Positions 42,009 through 54,008 of a DNA stretch of 64,000 nt are shown here, piece by piece. Source of the DNA: Amorphophallus konjac (taxonomy: Eukaryota > Streptophyta > Magnoliopsida > Alismatales > Araceae); assembly GCA_022559845.1 (NCBI GenBank), contig CM040126.1, positions 47,672,458-47,736,457 of the forward strand, given 5' to 3'. The notes beneath the pieces are model-generated. The model did no database searches. It saw only the letters and a program-made list of their open reading frames with translations, and was not told the DNA's origin. Numbering within the stretch: position 1 is the first letter of the stretch; every line of letters begins with the position of its first letter. A program made the position numbers and the translations under genes.

Positions 42009-45000
42009 GTGAGCCCCCCCACTCTTCCTTGATCTGCTTGGGAATTCCTCCTCTCTTGTCGATCATTGCATTTCGAACCTTTTAACTCTGCTTGGACGAG
42101 GTCATATGTGCACTTGGAGATGTTCTGGTTCCGGGGTTTCTGGATTTATAGGTTTCGGAGAAGGAAGGGAATGCAGTTCTAACTTAAGGCGAGGATTGAG
42201 GGTGCATGTTGTCGTTGTTTTAGATCATCAGATCGGCGTGTTCTCATGGTGGAGATCGTGGGATCTGGAAGGAGTTGGACCAGTTGGTGTGGATCTGTGG
42301 TGACCAGTGGGAAGGTATGAATGGGCTCTTGCTACAGGGTAGAGCTAGCAAGAGACCGACGGATTGCTACAGCTAGGAGAGATCATTGCCGTTGTCAATT
42401 TGTGACAACAATTGAGTCTTGACGAGCGATCGGACAAGGAATCGTCATGTTATTAATTGAGCACGAAGCATTTTGGAAAATTGAGCACGTGGGTGTGTGA
42501 ATCGTGCGGAACTGAAAATAGCCCGTGTCTATAACCTGCTGCAGCCTGGCATTAAGCAGACACAGAGACGTAGGAACATGACAGGAAAAGTCCAGAAATG
42601 CTGCAGAGGTTTTCTAACAGAAAGCAAGCGAAGTAGCTCCCAAAGAGCGTACTTTTTTGTGGGTTGGACGCTAGTAGCAGACTATGAGTGTTTCTCTCTC
42701 AGGCACCTTCGCATGATGCGGCACACTTTTTTTACACCTGCCAGGTATGTACATCTAGGAACATTTAAAATTTATTAGAAGGGAAATTCCGGCAGTGCCC
42801 TAGCGATTGGCATAGGCAATTCTGTGGTATAAAAAATGCAGAGAAGGATATCAGGTTTCAAGCCAGCCACTTTTCTCGAATCTTGAGGAATTTGGATTCT
42901 TAGTGGCTTAGTTGTGGCCAGCCGGTAGATTGATTGGACAAGGGTGGCGGGTAACAACCGTGATGATGATGGATGTGAGATGCAAGGAAAAAACAAACTC
43001 TCGAGTATTCATACTGCAAGAGTCATCCCTGGAAACTAGACCCATTATGCTTCTTTTCTGAATGGAAGCCACGGTTTTAATTGATACAAAATTTGGAGAC
43101 ACTTGGAAGTGTAAGCTTTTTCAAGATATAAGGCCCTGATTAGGTCTCCTTGATGGGTGTCCAATGTATACCCAACCATGAATATGACGTCAAATATGAA
43201 CACGTCTCCTGTGTTGTACTATGGGATGCTATCATGGATATTAAAAAGTGGCACTGGAAGTACTAGTCCAAAAGAAAGTACATAACCTATAGGCAGCTTC
43301 AAATAATTTTATAAACTTTGTGCATTATCCACATGTAGGAACCTTTTTGAACTAAACACATTTCAAGTAAGTATTTGATTTAATGTGGTTTATCCTATTT
43401 TATTTTCAATATCTATATAGCTTATTGATAACGAACCATACAAACACTTAAGATGCATATCTTTGACCTTCTCTTACATCAAAATGCAACTGGAAAGTGT
43501 ATTATAATGCAATCCAAGCCTGTATTCGTAGATGCTTTCTTCCCATCGCACATTTGATTTCTTTCTCCTGCATTCTTTATTACTGTGGAGATTCTTTTGA
43601 CCTTTTACTTTCTCAGGGATTTTTTTTTTTTATGTAGGATTTTTGTCCTTCAATAAAAAACATTCTCCTTTTGGACTCTGATGGAAAACGTGTGGCTGTC
43701 AAGTATTATACAGATGATTGGCCAACTCTTTCTGCAAAATTGGCATTTGAGAAATCAGTATTTACCAAGACCCAGAAAACAAATGCAAGGACAGAAGGTG
43801 AAACCTCAAATTTAGAATTCCTTCATGTTTCTCTTTTTCCTGCTTTAGGCAATTGAGAAATGTTGGAGGATCGTTATTCTTAAGACAGTGCAATCTTTTG
43901 CCTGCCAAAATGGTTCTCCTCCAGACTGTGTACATTTCTGTTGGCCATTCTATGAAGGAAATCTCAAACACATCGGATAAAGTTCACATCTTACATGCAT
44001 ATAAGCTTGTTAATACTTTAAATGGCTGGTTTGCCACTGACTCCGGCTGTATGCATATTTTTGGATCAGCCTACTCCAAACTGGTCCAAACTTGATGCAC
44101 AGCCTGTTCACCTCCAGGAGCAAGTTGATAAGATCTTGGGTGGAAGAGGGCATGTACTGCATGCTTTCCCCATGAACAGAAGGTTTCTTTATTTCTAAAG
44201 AAGAATATATATCAGCATCTCTCTCTCAAAACATTTTATGCCTGTCTTGTTGCTCGATATTTGTCAAATACATTAAATGTTGACTTTTAGTTAGCATTAA
44301 GAGGAGAAAGCTTAAGCTAGCATGAGATGTGCTTTGTTTATAACTTCTCAAGATGTCTCTATAAAATTTTGAACTTCGTTTGCCTTTCTATAGAGATGTT
44401 GGATAGAATGGCTCAACAATCTTAATGGAAATCTTGTAGGAAATGATGATTCCTCTTTGCTAATTCTGGTTAACTAGGTTACTTGATATTCGGGATAACA
44501 TTTTCTAGAAAAAGAAATAATCATAAAACAGAAAGATTATGGTAACTGGATATTCCTTGTCTTTCCACTAGAAGGCCGTTAGCAAGAAATTTTCAAAGAA
44601 TGATTGGATTCCATTAGCTGATAGCTCTTTTTATTGAAGTAGTTTCTCTTTATTGAGATGTAAAATATAACTTGACCCTCCAGCTTATGTTCTGGCCAAC
44701 TACGTAGATTATGTTTTTCTCATCTGCAAAATCTTTCAGAGACTGGACAAAGAGATCAGAGAGGTGGACAAGGTTGCTTTACAAGTGTTCCTCTGGGGTA
44801 CATGGAAGAAAGAGATCTTTGAATTATTTTAGGTAGACCATACTCTTTTCAGAGCATATTGATTGGGAATATGTGCAGGTGAGTGAATGATTGAGTTGGT
44901 GTGTGTGCAGCCATGTGTCTGTGCATTCTGCATATGCCCGTCACATTCCTTTTGGGAAGGTAGATATGTTGCCAAGATGTGCATGCAGGTGAGATTTTAT

Positions 45001-47819
45001 CAAATCTGAAGTTAGATGAAGCTATTGGTTAAATGAAAGCTACTGGACCTAGGAGACCAGCCAGTTGCATGGAGCCATGGAGGTTAATTCAAGTACAAAC
45101 CCTGTCTCTGCTACACTTAAGGATAGAAGCATAGTTGTCAAGGCGGTTGCCTAGGTGACGCTAGGCGCCTTTATGGGGCCAAGGCGCCAGCCCGCCTTTC
45201 TGTGCCCCCCCCCCCCCCCTCAAAAAAAAAAAAAAGCGAGCAAGGCACCTGCCTGGGTACCTTGGGCTGCTTGGCCTGAGCATAGCTTATAATACCCACC
45301 CAAATTTTTTTGGGCTGGGGGGATCTGCGATGTGAGGCAGGGTCATAGGTTGATCGGACTCCACACACTCCTCCAACACCCCTCTCTATGTGTGTGCCTC
45401 TCTCTCTCTTTGGCCCCTCTTCTCCCTCTATTTCTCTCAATTTTAATATTAAAATCTATAATTTTTTCATGTATCTTATTCATAATTTGTATATTGGGGA
45501 TATATATTTTTTGTGTTTTTAAATAGGTGCCCAGGTGTCGCCTAGACAACACCTAAGTCGACGCCTTATCACCTAAGCACTTAGGCTTCCCGTAAACACC
45601 TTGGGTTGCCTTGCTGCCTTTAGAACTGTGGATAGAAGTGAAGTGTTGGAAGGATACATGGAAGCTACATAAAAAAGGGTTTGGATTCCAATAATACTTG
45701 AGTAGATTCCATATCTTTTCCGGAATGGGACTTCTTCTTGGTTCTGTGAGGACTGATGCTTCCAGCTGAGCTGGAACCCCCCCCCCCCCCCCCGGAATAA
45801 TGGGAAGCCTCCAACAAAAGGTAGAGTTCCAAGTTTGATGGGTGCAGCAAATAGTCATACATGGTATTCAATATGCCCAGCTTGCCAAAGCATCCTTGAT
45901 TTCTTTTACAGGGATTTGTGTACTTTCTTCTCTATGAAATGAAACAAGGGAAATATTGGTGTCTCATGCCACAACATCATCACTAGGCAAAAAGATGAAG
46001 GATCCCACCAGGCATGCCTCTTTTTCTGCTTCATTTATAGATACAAGTATCATATGAATATGCAAAAAGATTACTGAAGCAGATTTCAGACCCTTCACTA
46101 ATCCGTCTTGGAAGACTGATGTAAACAACCAATGAACGAAAACTCATGATGGTAATTAAATAATTATATTTTTAAATATTATCAAAGACATCTCTCTCAT
46201 GTTTGAGTTCACTTCGTTTGTATTCATGAATGACTTGATGGATGCTGAAATCCCTCCCTCAACTTTCAAATAACTTAAGACATATTGCAGGATTCTAGGG
46301 ATTTGTGCTCATTTCTAAAGTACATAAGTCATGTAACTGTTCAATTATAAATGATTCGAAATCCAAATTCTAATCAAGCACCAATGTCTTTTACAGAGCT
46401 TGTTCATAAACTCAGAGGAGGTACGTTGTTTGTGGTCCTAGATTATTTATCCATTTTTGAGGCAGTTTCCTGACATTGATCACCTTGATGTTATATTTAT
46501 GATATTTTTATCTTTGAGCATGTTCTTCAAGATTAAATAGCTGAAAAGTCACTGTCTATGCTGTTGTTTTCAATGTGTGGTGCATCTAGAATACTGGCAA
46601 CTATCGACGTCTCAGACATCTGACACTGATATATCAAGTAGTCCTTCCATACTTGTCCATTGTTGTAGGACCAAAGAGCCTGCCATGAAACTCTGGAATT
46701 GATATCATGTTGATGAAGAATGCTAGGATGCCACCCTATTTGCCATACCCTTTTCCCTCCATCTGGTTTCATAATTGGATGGCGAGAAACACTGACCTTA
46801 AGTTCAGCGCCATGTGCATCTCAACTGAAAGAAAGATCAAGACAGCTGAGATACGTGTGGTAAAGTGTGGGACTCTAGCATTCCTCCTTGATGATGCTTG
46901 GAAACTAACTGTAGAAACCTCATTCAAATCCTTGTTCTCCAATAGCAAGGTCAACCCAGTGGATGATAAGGGTGACGACTGTGACTACATAGTTAACTCT
47001 GACCATGTTGATGATCTCTTCTGCCATGCTGCTGATGCTTTGAGCTTTTCTTACATACAGCGGAAGTAGCCATGTTTGATGGCTGCATAGTCGTCTATAA
47101 ATTCATTCAGGACCTTCTTTTTTTTGTTACGGGTGGTGACGACGAGAATGAGCTCATCCTAGCAACAGTTCTTCAGGGATTCTTTGATGCAGTTGGCCTT
47201 CTTCTCAGGTTATTTTACTCAAAATACTATCTCCCTCAGTCGAACCATACAGTACACTCTTTAGTTGTTGAAGACATGCTTATTTGTTCAAAGCCTTATT
47301 TTATTTCAAAACTCTACTGTTTTTCCAGGAACAATATTGATAAGAAGACAGCTCTTGAGAACTTGGATCTGATTCTTCTTTGCCTAGATGAAATTGTTGA
47401 TGGAGGGTATGATCCTGGTTTCATGTTAGTTCTTTCTAGATTATATATGGTTTTTAATGACACCCGACCAAGGATAGTGTTTGATTGGTGGTGGTTGCAG
47501 ATGCATCACTATTTTTCTTCCTAATATAAACTATAAATTTACCTTTTTTGGTTCTTTTTCTGTCACCTGTGAGGAAGTAAAATTTCCGATACAATCCATC
47601 AGACCGCAAAGGCTTACATCGAGCAATCTAACATGCACAGATATACTCATTCCCACCTTAGGCCAAAAGAGCCAACCACCGAGTAGCAGTAACACCCCAG
47701 CTATTAATGGGGGTGGAGCATGCCTCACCTGAGGGTGTTCATGAAATGGACCTTTCTGCTTGAAAATCTTGCCAGAAGTCTTTTTTTCCTGCGAGATCAT
47801 TTCTAAGTGACTTCGGTTG

Positions 47820-47858
<39 letters not shown>

Positions 47859-48599
47859 TAATCACTCTCCCTTTCCGGTACCTAAACACTAGTTCACATC
47901 TTTACATTGAGTTCCTAGAAAGTATCATCACAATGGAGATATAGGTGTATATACCTTACCTGTGTGACATCTTCATGGTGCTAGAGAAAGAATTCCTTTA
48001 TTTCAATAGTCAAACCTGAAAACTAAGAGGATCTCATGATTTCTTGTCCTCAATAATATTACAAAAATATTTTGCTCCTTGCAATTACAATATGGTTATT
48101 GACCCTATCGCTTCTGAATTCTTGAAAAGGGGGCAGGTTGTTTGATCCATCAAGTTACCTTCCCTCCAGTGAATGATGAATCATGTGGGGATTCCAGCTA
48201 CAGAAATAGCTTGACATTTCGGAGATGCCCTTGTAGTGAAACTTAATCGATTATAACTTCATTGTACAAAAGAATATCTTTGGTTTCAGGCTATTCATGG
48301 GATTTTTGTTAACTAATCTGTATTTCCGAAGTTTATAGGACTCACGTATTTGGCATCTTTCAGGATTATCCTGGAGACAGATGCTAGTGTTATAGCTGGG
48401 AAAGTTGCAAACAATGGGTTGGATGGTGGCGCATCTTTGTCTGAGCAGGTAGACTTGCATTGTACTTTCTTGATTACATATGATATTAGACTTTTAACTT
48501 TTACTCAAAACAGTCTGATGTGCCTCCTTTTATTTGCAGACCATAACTCAAGCTTTAGCTACAGCACGGGAGCATTTGGCAAGATCCCTACTCAAATAA
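42006..48599 (+). CDS. Coatomer subunit zeta, six coding exons, 177 aa
   Basis: The product is the small zeta subunit of the COPI coat, which forms the adaptor-like F-subcomplex with beta, delta and gamma on Golgi membranes and serves retrograde Golgi-to-ER transport. Coding exons are 42006-42008, 43638-43797, 47061-47208, 47329-47406, 48364-48448 and 48540-48599, a total of 534 nt. All introns are GT..AG and the phase is consistent throughout. Recognisable family blocks in order are [20 protein letters not shown] near the N terminus, [20 protein letters not shown] in the middle, and [18 protein letters not shown] at the C terminus. This is the longin-like clathrin-adaptor small-chain fold. 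The length matches plant family members (about 177-181 aa). The start is the ATG ending exon 1, because no other ATG in frame precedes exon 2. A MITE lies in intron 2. Confidence 0.92.
43638..43797 (+). CDS. Coatomer zeta coding exon 2
   Basis: The acceptor is TTTTTTATGTAG and the donor is GAAG/GTGAAA. It encodes the N-terminal strands ([15 protein letters not shown].. to [10 protein letters not shown]) and ends in phase 1. Confidence 0.92.
45130..45630. mobile_element. hAT-type MITE in intron 2 of the coatomer gene, 501 bp
   Basis: The ends are CATAGTTGTCAAGGCGG and, reverse-complemented, CACAGTTCTAAAGGCAGC. GATAGAAG is duplicated perfectly at 45122-45129 and 45631-45638, the 8-bp signature of the hAT superfamily. 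Subterminal GGCGCC and CTAGGCG motifs recur at both ends. The interior has a poly-C run (45207-45220) and an A run. It has no coding capacity and lies well away from both splice sites. Confidence 0.88.
46707..47060 (+). other. Open frame in intron 2 running up to exon 3
   Basis: A 120-codon frame begins with ATG at 46707 and crosses the exon 3 acceptor out of the coatomer frame, stopping at 47069. Its composition looks protein-like and contains SVNP-like and acidic stretches, but I recognise no family. It may be a captured gene fragment or chance. Confidence 0.25.
47061..47208 (+). CDS. Coatomer zeta coding exon 3
   Basis: The acceptor is TTACATACAG and the donor is CTCAG/GTTATT. It encodes the central block with VVYKFIQDL and [17 protein letters not shown] and ends in phase 2. 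Confidence 0.92.
47329..47406 (+). CDS. Coatomer zeta coding exon 4
   Basis: The acceptor is TTTTTCCAG and the donor is GGAGG/GTATGA. It encodes the highly conserved [18 protein letters not shown] block. Intron 3 before it is only 120 bases. Confidence 0.92.
47821..47854. repeat. (CT)n microsatellite in intron 4
   Basis: A CT run of about 32 bases lies inside the 957-base fourth intron of the coatomer gene. Confidence 0.9.
48364..48448 (+). CDS. Coatomer zeta coding exon 5
   Basis: The acceptor is CATCTTTCAG and the donor is GAGCAG/GTAGAC. It encodes [15 protein letters not shown] through LSEQ and ends in phase 0. Confidence 0.92.
48540..48599 (+). CDS. Coatomer zeta coding exon 6 with stop
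   Basis: The acceptor is TATTTGCAG. It encodes the C-terminal helix ([16 protein letters not shown]) and ends in TAA at 48597-48599. I do not see a strong AATAAA signal in the next 400 bases. Confidence 0.92.
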   Translation, partial: TITQALATAREHLARSLLK

Positions 48600-49960
48600 C
48601 ACGCTGGCAATATTCTTGTGGGCGAGAGGGAAGTGCGGAGTGAGCAATGTGATGGAATCACGTCATTTTTTTAAAAAAACATAGGATTAATTTCATTTAT
48701 AAAATACTTTGAGTGCTATCAGACAAAAGTAAAGCGTCAACTGGACTTAAGTCTCCAGTGGAAGGACTGTTGTAGATGACAAGGAACTTAAATGATCTTA
48801 AACATCGGACAGCATGTTCTCAGAGATACCTAGCATTATTTCCATTTCCAGCATCACTTTGTTGGATTCCCCCATCTTATTAGTGTCATCTTTGTGCTGA
48901 TTACTCAATGTGCTTAACGAAAGTTCTGCAGCTTGTCTATGATGAAACTGGAGCATCTGGAATGCTCTGATTTAAATGTGCTACGTTCTGCAAGCAGCTA
49001 AATATAACGAATCCTCAAACGTCGATGGTAAGGTTTTTCCTTTTCCTGAACAAAGGAGCATACCCGTTAAACCCAATCTTTATCAGTTTGTACAAGCAAT
49101 TTAAATCATGGGCATCATTCCGAATTCCAAGGCTTTTCTGCTATAGCTGGGGAAAGATACTTGGATCCGCAAATCTTGACAAACCTAGATTCTCCAAAAC
49201 TCTTCCCAGGGCTACATAGAATGTGGAGACTAGGCCTACCAACAAAAGAGGATACAAAGCATATATGCGATTATCAGTATCTGCTCCGAATCAATATCTA
49301 GATTATTTGATTGTGCTCGTTGGATAATTACAATATTTATCCATATTCGATTCGAATCCGTGTTTCGAAATAATCCTCTCCGATTTTTCTGACCTTTGCA
49401 AGATGGATTTTTGATCAAAACATGTAAGTATATCATAAGAAAACTTTTGGTACAATGTATATTAATGTATGTATATTACATATGTATGTATTATATACAA
49501 AAGATTTCTAGATGGACATATTACAGAGTGAATGGCGCAATGTCCGTTTCCACTTGGAAAATGATTCGGATGTTATCTGTATCCAAACAAATGGATATGG
49601 AATTGAATGTAATACGCCAATACGGATATAAAGTCAAGGTGAATCTGGATAATATCAGATCCATTCCCTTCTGTATTTGTTGCAACCAGAAGTAGAAAAC
49701 AATATCCGATCAGTTATTCAAATATCACTCCAGGAAGCAGAAGCCGCTTTAGGGTTTTCCTTTCTCATCCAATGAAAATAAGAAGCCATCTCCCTCTGGT
49801 TAGCTGGAGCAGTCTGAGAACATGTTTCACCAAATAAACGCTCTTTTAACTATTAACTATTATTTATGAATATTTTCATAAAAGCAATTATAACTCTTGA
49901 CATTCGATACACTAATACGATATCTTTGAATTATTTTTATTTTGTTTAATAAAAGTTGCA
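48600..49960. other. 3' flank of the coatomer gene, no further gene seen
   Basis: The first few hundred bases should hold the 3' untranslated region. GGATA/TATCC-type short repeats cluster at 49255-49680, which may be a decayed MITE. I could not pair ends or find a target duplication. Confidence 0.4.
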
Positions 49961-50525
49961 ATCTGCAGTAACACTGACTAAAACAGACACCAACAGTCAA
50001 CTTCCCGATTTCTCTTCTGTGCATTACATTTGATTTTCACGTGATGAAGTTGAAATTTCTTATGCTGGATCCCATTTAATCTTTTCAAGGAAACTTGTGG
50101 TTCAGAGTATTCATTTCACTTGGAATTTTTAGAAAGGGAAAAAAATGTGATCTCTGCTCTGTGCATAGCCAGATTTATAAGTTACTTATATTTAATTCCT
50201 TCTTAACTTCATAAACGAATGAAATATCATATAATCCCTTTGCTAGTTCGAAGGTACTTATCGCTGGAATTTGGAAGCGTTTAACGACCACGGTAAAGGT
50301 TTTAAAATTAACCACCCTTGTGCAGTTGTAGTGTAACTGGTTTCATGGCAATGATAATAAAATTGGCATTTCAATGCCAAACTCTTTCAAAAAGAATAAA
50401 AGACGTTATTTTTCTTTTTTTGTTCGAATGACACAGTGATCAAGTGTTTATTCTTCTTCTTGAATATGGAGAGTTTAGAACTAAGTGTTTATCTGCAGTA
50501 ACACTGATTAAAACAGACACCAACA
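49961..50525. repeat. 35-bp direct repeats enclosing 495 bp
   Basis: ATCTGCAGTAACACTGA..CAGACACCAACA occurs at 49961-49995 and 50491-50525 with one mismatch (C/T). The enclosed sequence shows no coding frame and no inverted ends. Confidence 0.8.
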
Positions 50526-50610
50526 AATGATCTATCACTTGTAATGCCAATTTCGCTAGGGTGGACTTCGCATTCTACGTAGGTAAATTCTCTTAGCAAA
50601 AGACTAGAAG

Positions 50611-51589
50611 TGTTAGTAGCCGGACACCCTTGAGAGAGGGTGAATAGGTGTGCCTATGAAAATAATTACATATTAAAATTTAACGTTGAAACACAGTGGA
50701 AATCAAAACGCAGAAATACAAGCACACCACACGGGCACGAGATTTTTATATTAGTTTAGTCAGCGCTCCTAACCTTCCCTACATCCAATCCGTTGCAACT
50801 TGCCTGGGGTTCTACTTAACCTTACTATCCAAAGTTACATCCACTATTTTCCGGGGCCAACTTCCCTATTGATCTTAAGGTCTCAACAAACCTGTCTCAC
50901 TGCTTTTTCAAGAATCAGTACCAATTGATTTACCAAGTATCAGCAAACCGTACTAGCACACCCAGTGATAGTTATCTCGAGCAACAAATGCTCTGATAAT
51001 TAATTTGTAAAGAGTTTTATAGAACCACCACATAATGCTCGTGAGTGAGCAATATAGTCAAGATAGAAAATAATGAATATGAAATTGGAATTAAGAAGAA
51101 GAAGAACATAATGATCATTGTGATGCAAGGCTTTCTTCTTCTTCTTAGTGGCTTCCCAGGGTAAGAGAAAGAGGGGATGATGCAGGAAGTTCGGTGAAAC
51201 CTCTCTTGAGTGCGAGTATGCAGGAACTTTGAAGATCGATTGTGAGCAGGAGAAAGAAGATTGTTGAGTGCTCTCATTTGTTGATTCACTTGTTATTCTT
51301 TTTTCTTCGACTCATTGAGATATTTATAGACCCTCAGGGCTCCCTTGTATCTATTAAGTATAAGACCCTTCAATGGTGGGATCTTCTCATATATTCGGTG
51401 CATGGGATTCTATCTCCATATTCTCTTGAGTGTGTAGGTCGTTATATGGGTAGTAGGCGAACTGGAGTTTTGACCGGTCGAAGATATTGTCTTATCTAGT
51501 ATCTTTCCTTTTACGATCAAACTATATATGTCCAGGCCGCCTGTTTATCATGTAAACTTATAGTACTTTGTCCTTGCTGTACAGGCACG
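50611..51589. mobile_element. Possible Copia-type LTR remnant
   Basis: TGTTAGTAGCCGGACACC..GAGAGAGGGTGAATAGGTGT resembles the start of a widespread class of plant LTRs of GAGAGGGGGTGAAT type. A candidate end is TTGCTGTACA at 51574-51583. I could not match a 5-bp target duplication, so both boundaries are uncertain. Confidence 0.3.
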
Positions 51590-52074
51590 GTTAGTAGAGA
51601 ATAAAGCAGTAGTATTTTAAATTTGATGCTTGAAAATGATTTTCAACCCATAAGAAAAAGTAATTTTCATCAACAAAGGGATTAACACTTAAGAGATGCG
51701 TTCAACAAAAAAGTGTAATGACTATATTTTTTTTTCTTAAAACGAATTATATTTTGTTTAGGTAAAGATTTATCCCAAAAGATTTATTATCTAGAGAGCA
51801 TCATAGAACCCTAAGATTTCTTTCCATTTTGTATGAGCCTGTTTACGTACGTAAGACTCCAATCATTTCAAAATTTCTTTGTCGTTTAGTGCAGCCAATA
51901 TAAATATATATTTGACCAAGTCCAAAGTGTAATATATGTATCGTCTCATTTGAATGGAAGATAAAATTAAGATGATAAGGTTTTATCTTTTAATGAAAGT
52001 AGGCAAAACATCATCTACCCATTCATCTAAGTAATTTATTTTTACTTTTTATATTAAACAAAGAATAGTCTATC

Positions 52075-52985
52075 ATTGGTTTTGTCATTTTCTAGTTAAA
52101 TGAAGTATCATGTAACGCTTCACCTATTTGTAGTCATATTTGTCTAATACTGCAACTTGATATATTAAGACTAAGTTCTGTCTATCATAGTTTTTATCAT
52201 TTTCCATTTAGACATAAGAGCGTCTAACTCATCATCTATCATGAGTTAGATGAAAGTTTGTCTAACGTTTCTTCAATTAGACGATGTATCATCTATTAAG
52301 CTTTTGTCGTTTTACACTTAGATGAAATATCGTCTAACTCATTGTCTATCATGAGTTAGACGAAGTGTCATCTAACACATCGTCAGTTAGATGCTGTATC
52401 GCTTATTCTTAGTTTTTATCATTTTTCATTTAGACGAAAGATCATCTAACTCATCATCTATCATGAGTTAGACGAAATTTCAGTCTAATGCCTCTTAAGT
52501 TAGACGATATATCATCTACTTTGAGCTTTTGTCTTTTTCCACTTAAACAAAGATTTGTCTATCAGCTATCACATCGTCTACCCCTTTCTGATTTAAACAA
52601 TATATCATCTAATATTCCGTCTAACTAGAGACATTAGATGAAGTATCATATAATGCTACTTTCCCCACATAGATGGAGTATCATCTATCTATTTTTCACT
52701 TAGACGATGTATTGTCTAATCTTATGCCTATCCTATTTTAGACGATGTATCGTCTTACTCTTCATCTATTTTGGAGACTTAAACGATGTATCGTCTAATC
52801 TTCTGTCTATCCTATTTGTGTTAGACGATGTATCGTCTAACCCATTGTCTATCCTGGAGACTTAGACGGAAGATCTTCTAACTCAATTTCTTATTATTTT
52901 TCTCATTAGATAGAATATCATCTATGTTGAGTTTGATTAGACGATATATCGTTGACACTAAGGCTTTTATTTGCTTAGACGCTAT
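52075..52985. repeat. Tandem array with TTAGACGAT/ATCGTCTAA palindromes
   Basis: The left part has about five units of 110-113 bases, each starting AG(T/C)TTTT(A/G)TC.TTTT (52189, 52299, 52411, 52524). Each contains CATCGTCTATCATGAGTTAG and two or three inverted TTAGACGA/TCGTCTAA cores. The right part (about 52640-52985) has shorter units around TTAGACGATGTATCGTCTAA. No reading frame runs through it. Confidence 0.85.
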
Positions 52986-53005
52986 TTATTTTTTTTAATT
53001 CTATC

Positions 53006-53635
53006 CAATGTTATCAGAACTGAACCGGTGCCTGAACCGGCCAATGAGCTAGTTCGGTTTGAACCGTTTGGACCGTTCAATCGAACCGTTTTGAACCGTG
53101 AAGTCATCATAATAATGATACATGGTCCGACCCGATTCTATAACCTAAGATAATAAGAAATAAGATATAATCATGAAAATAAATAAACATACATGTATAA
53201 GTATTAGTCATGATTACATAACTATATACAAATAAAAAAACAACAATAACATTGTTAAATCAACTGACCTTAAAATTTATAATATTTCATTGCTCTTCAC
53301 TTTTCATAATTGACATCTATACTCTTTTAAACATTTAAACTTTAAATATATCTAAAATAAAATGATAAATAACAACAAATCAATAAGAATAAGATAATTT
53401 TGTTCACACATAAATATCATTTTGAATATCTAAATATTTTTATATTTATTTTTTTATTTTAAAGGGTGAATCGGGTCAGATCGGTTCGGACCGGTTCACC
53501 GGTCAAACCGCGGCTCGTCCGGTTCACCCGGTTCTTTAACATTAGACCAGACCGACCTTAATCAGACCGATTCTTAGACCGGTTCACGGTCGGACCGATC
53601 CTACCGGCTGGTCCGATCCGATTCTGATAACACTG
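53006..53635. mobile_element. hAT-type MITE, 630 bp
   Basis: The left end is CAATGTTATCAGAAC and the right end, reverse-complemented, is CAGTGTTATCAGAATCGG. ATTCTATC is duplicated at 52998-53005 and 53636-53643. The subterminal regions are packed with GAACCGG / CCGGTTC motifs on both sides of an AT-rich middle. It has no transposase. Confidence 0.88.
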
Positions 53636-53909
53636 ATTCTATCCCACATATTTAATTGATCCTGATTTAAGTTTATGGAGTCCTAAATTATGCTAAACTT
53701 ATAAACTGGTTTCCTAGGACTGAGATGAATAAATATTTATTTTATTATTATCTAAAATAATAAATTTATGAAAAAAGATATTTTCTCAACAATTTCTTTC
53801 TGTTGGTTATGACAAAATAAATTTGAATTCTTGATAGATTTGCATTTTATATAATCTCTCCCTGAAATATTGAACTTCCCCTTGAGTTGGCAAATCTGCG
53901 GGGAGGGGG

Positions 53910-53912
<3 letters not shown>

Positions 53913-53942
<30 letters not shown>
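53913..53942. repeat. (TA)n microsatellite
   Basis: A TATATA run of about 30 bases follows a G run (53901-53913). Confidence 0.9.
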
Positions 53943-53946
<4 letters not shown>

Positions 53947-54008
53947 CATTATTATTATTATTAAGCTCTCCCCAAGATAGTGATTTTCCTGTGATTATTT
54001 ATCTCCCC

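Noticed and set aside
43853..44095. An 80-codon frame in intron 2 soon after coatomer exon 2
   Set aside because: It does not match the expected continuation of the coatomer protein, which resumes cleanly at 47061. There is no independent evidence of a gene.
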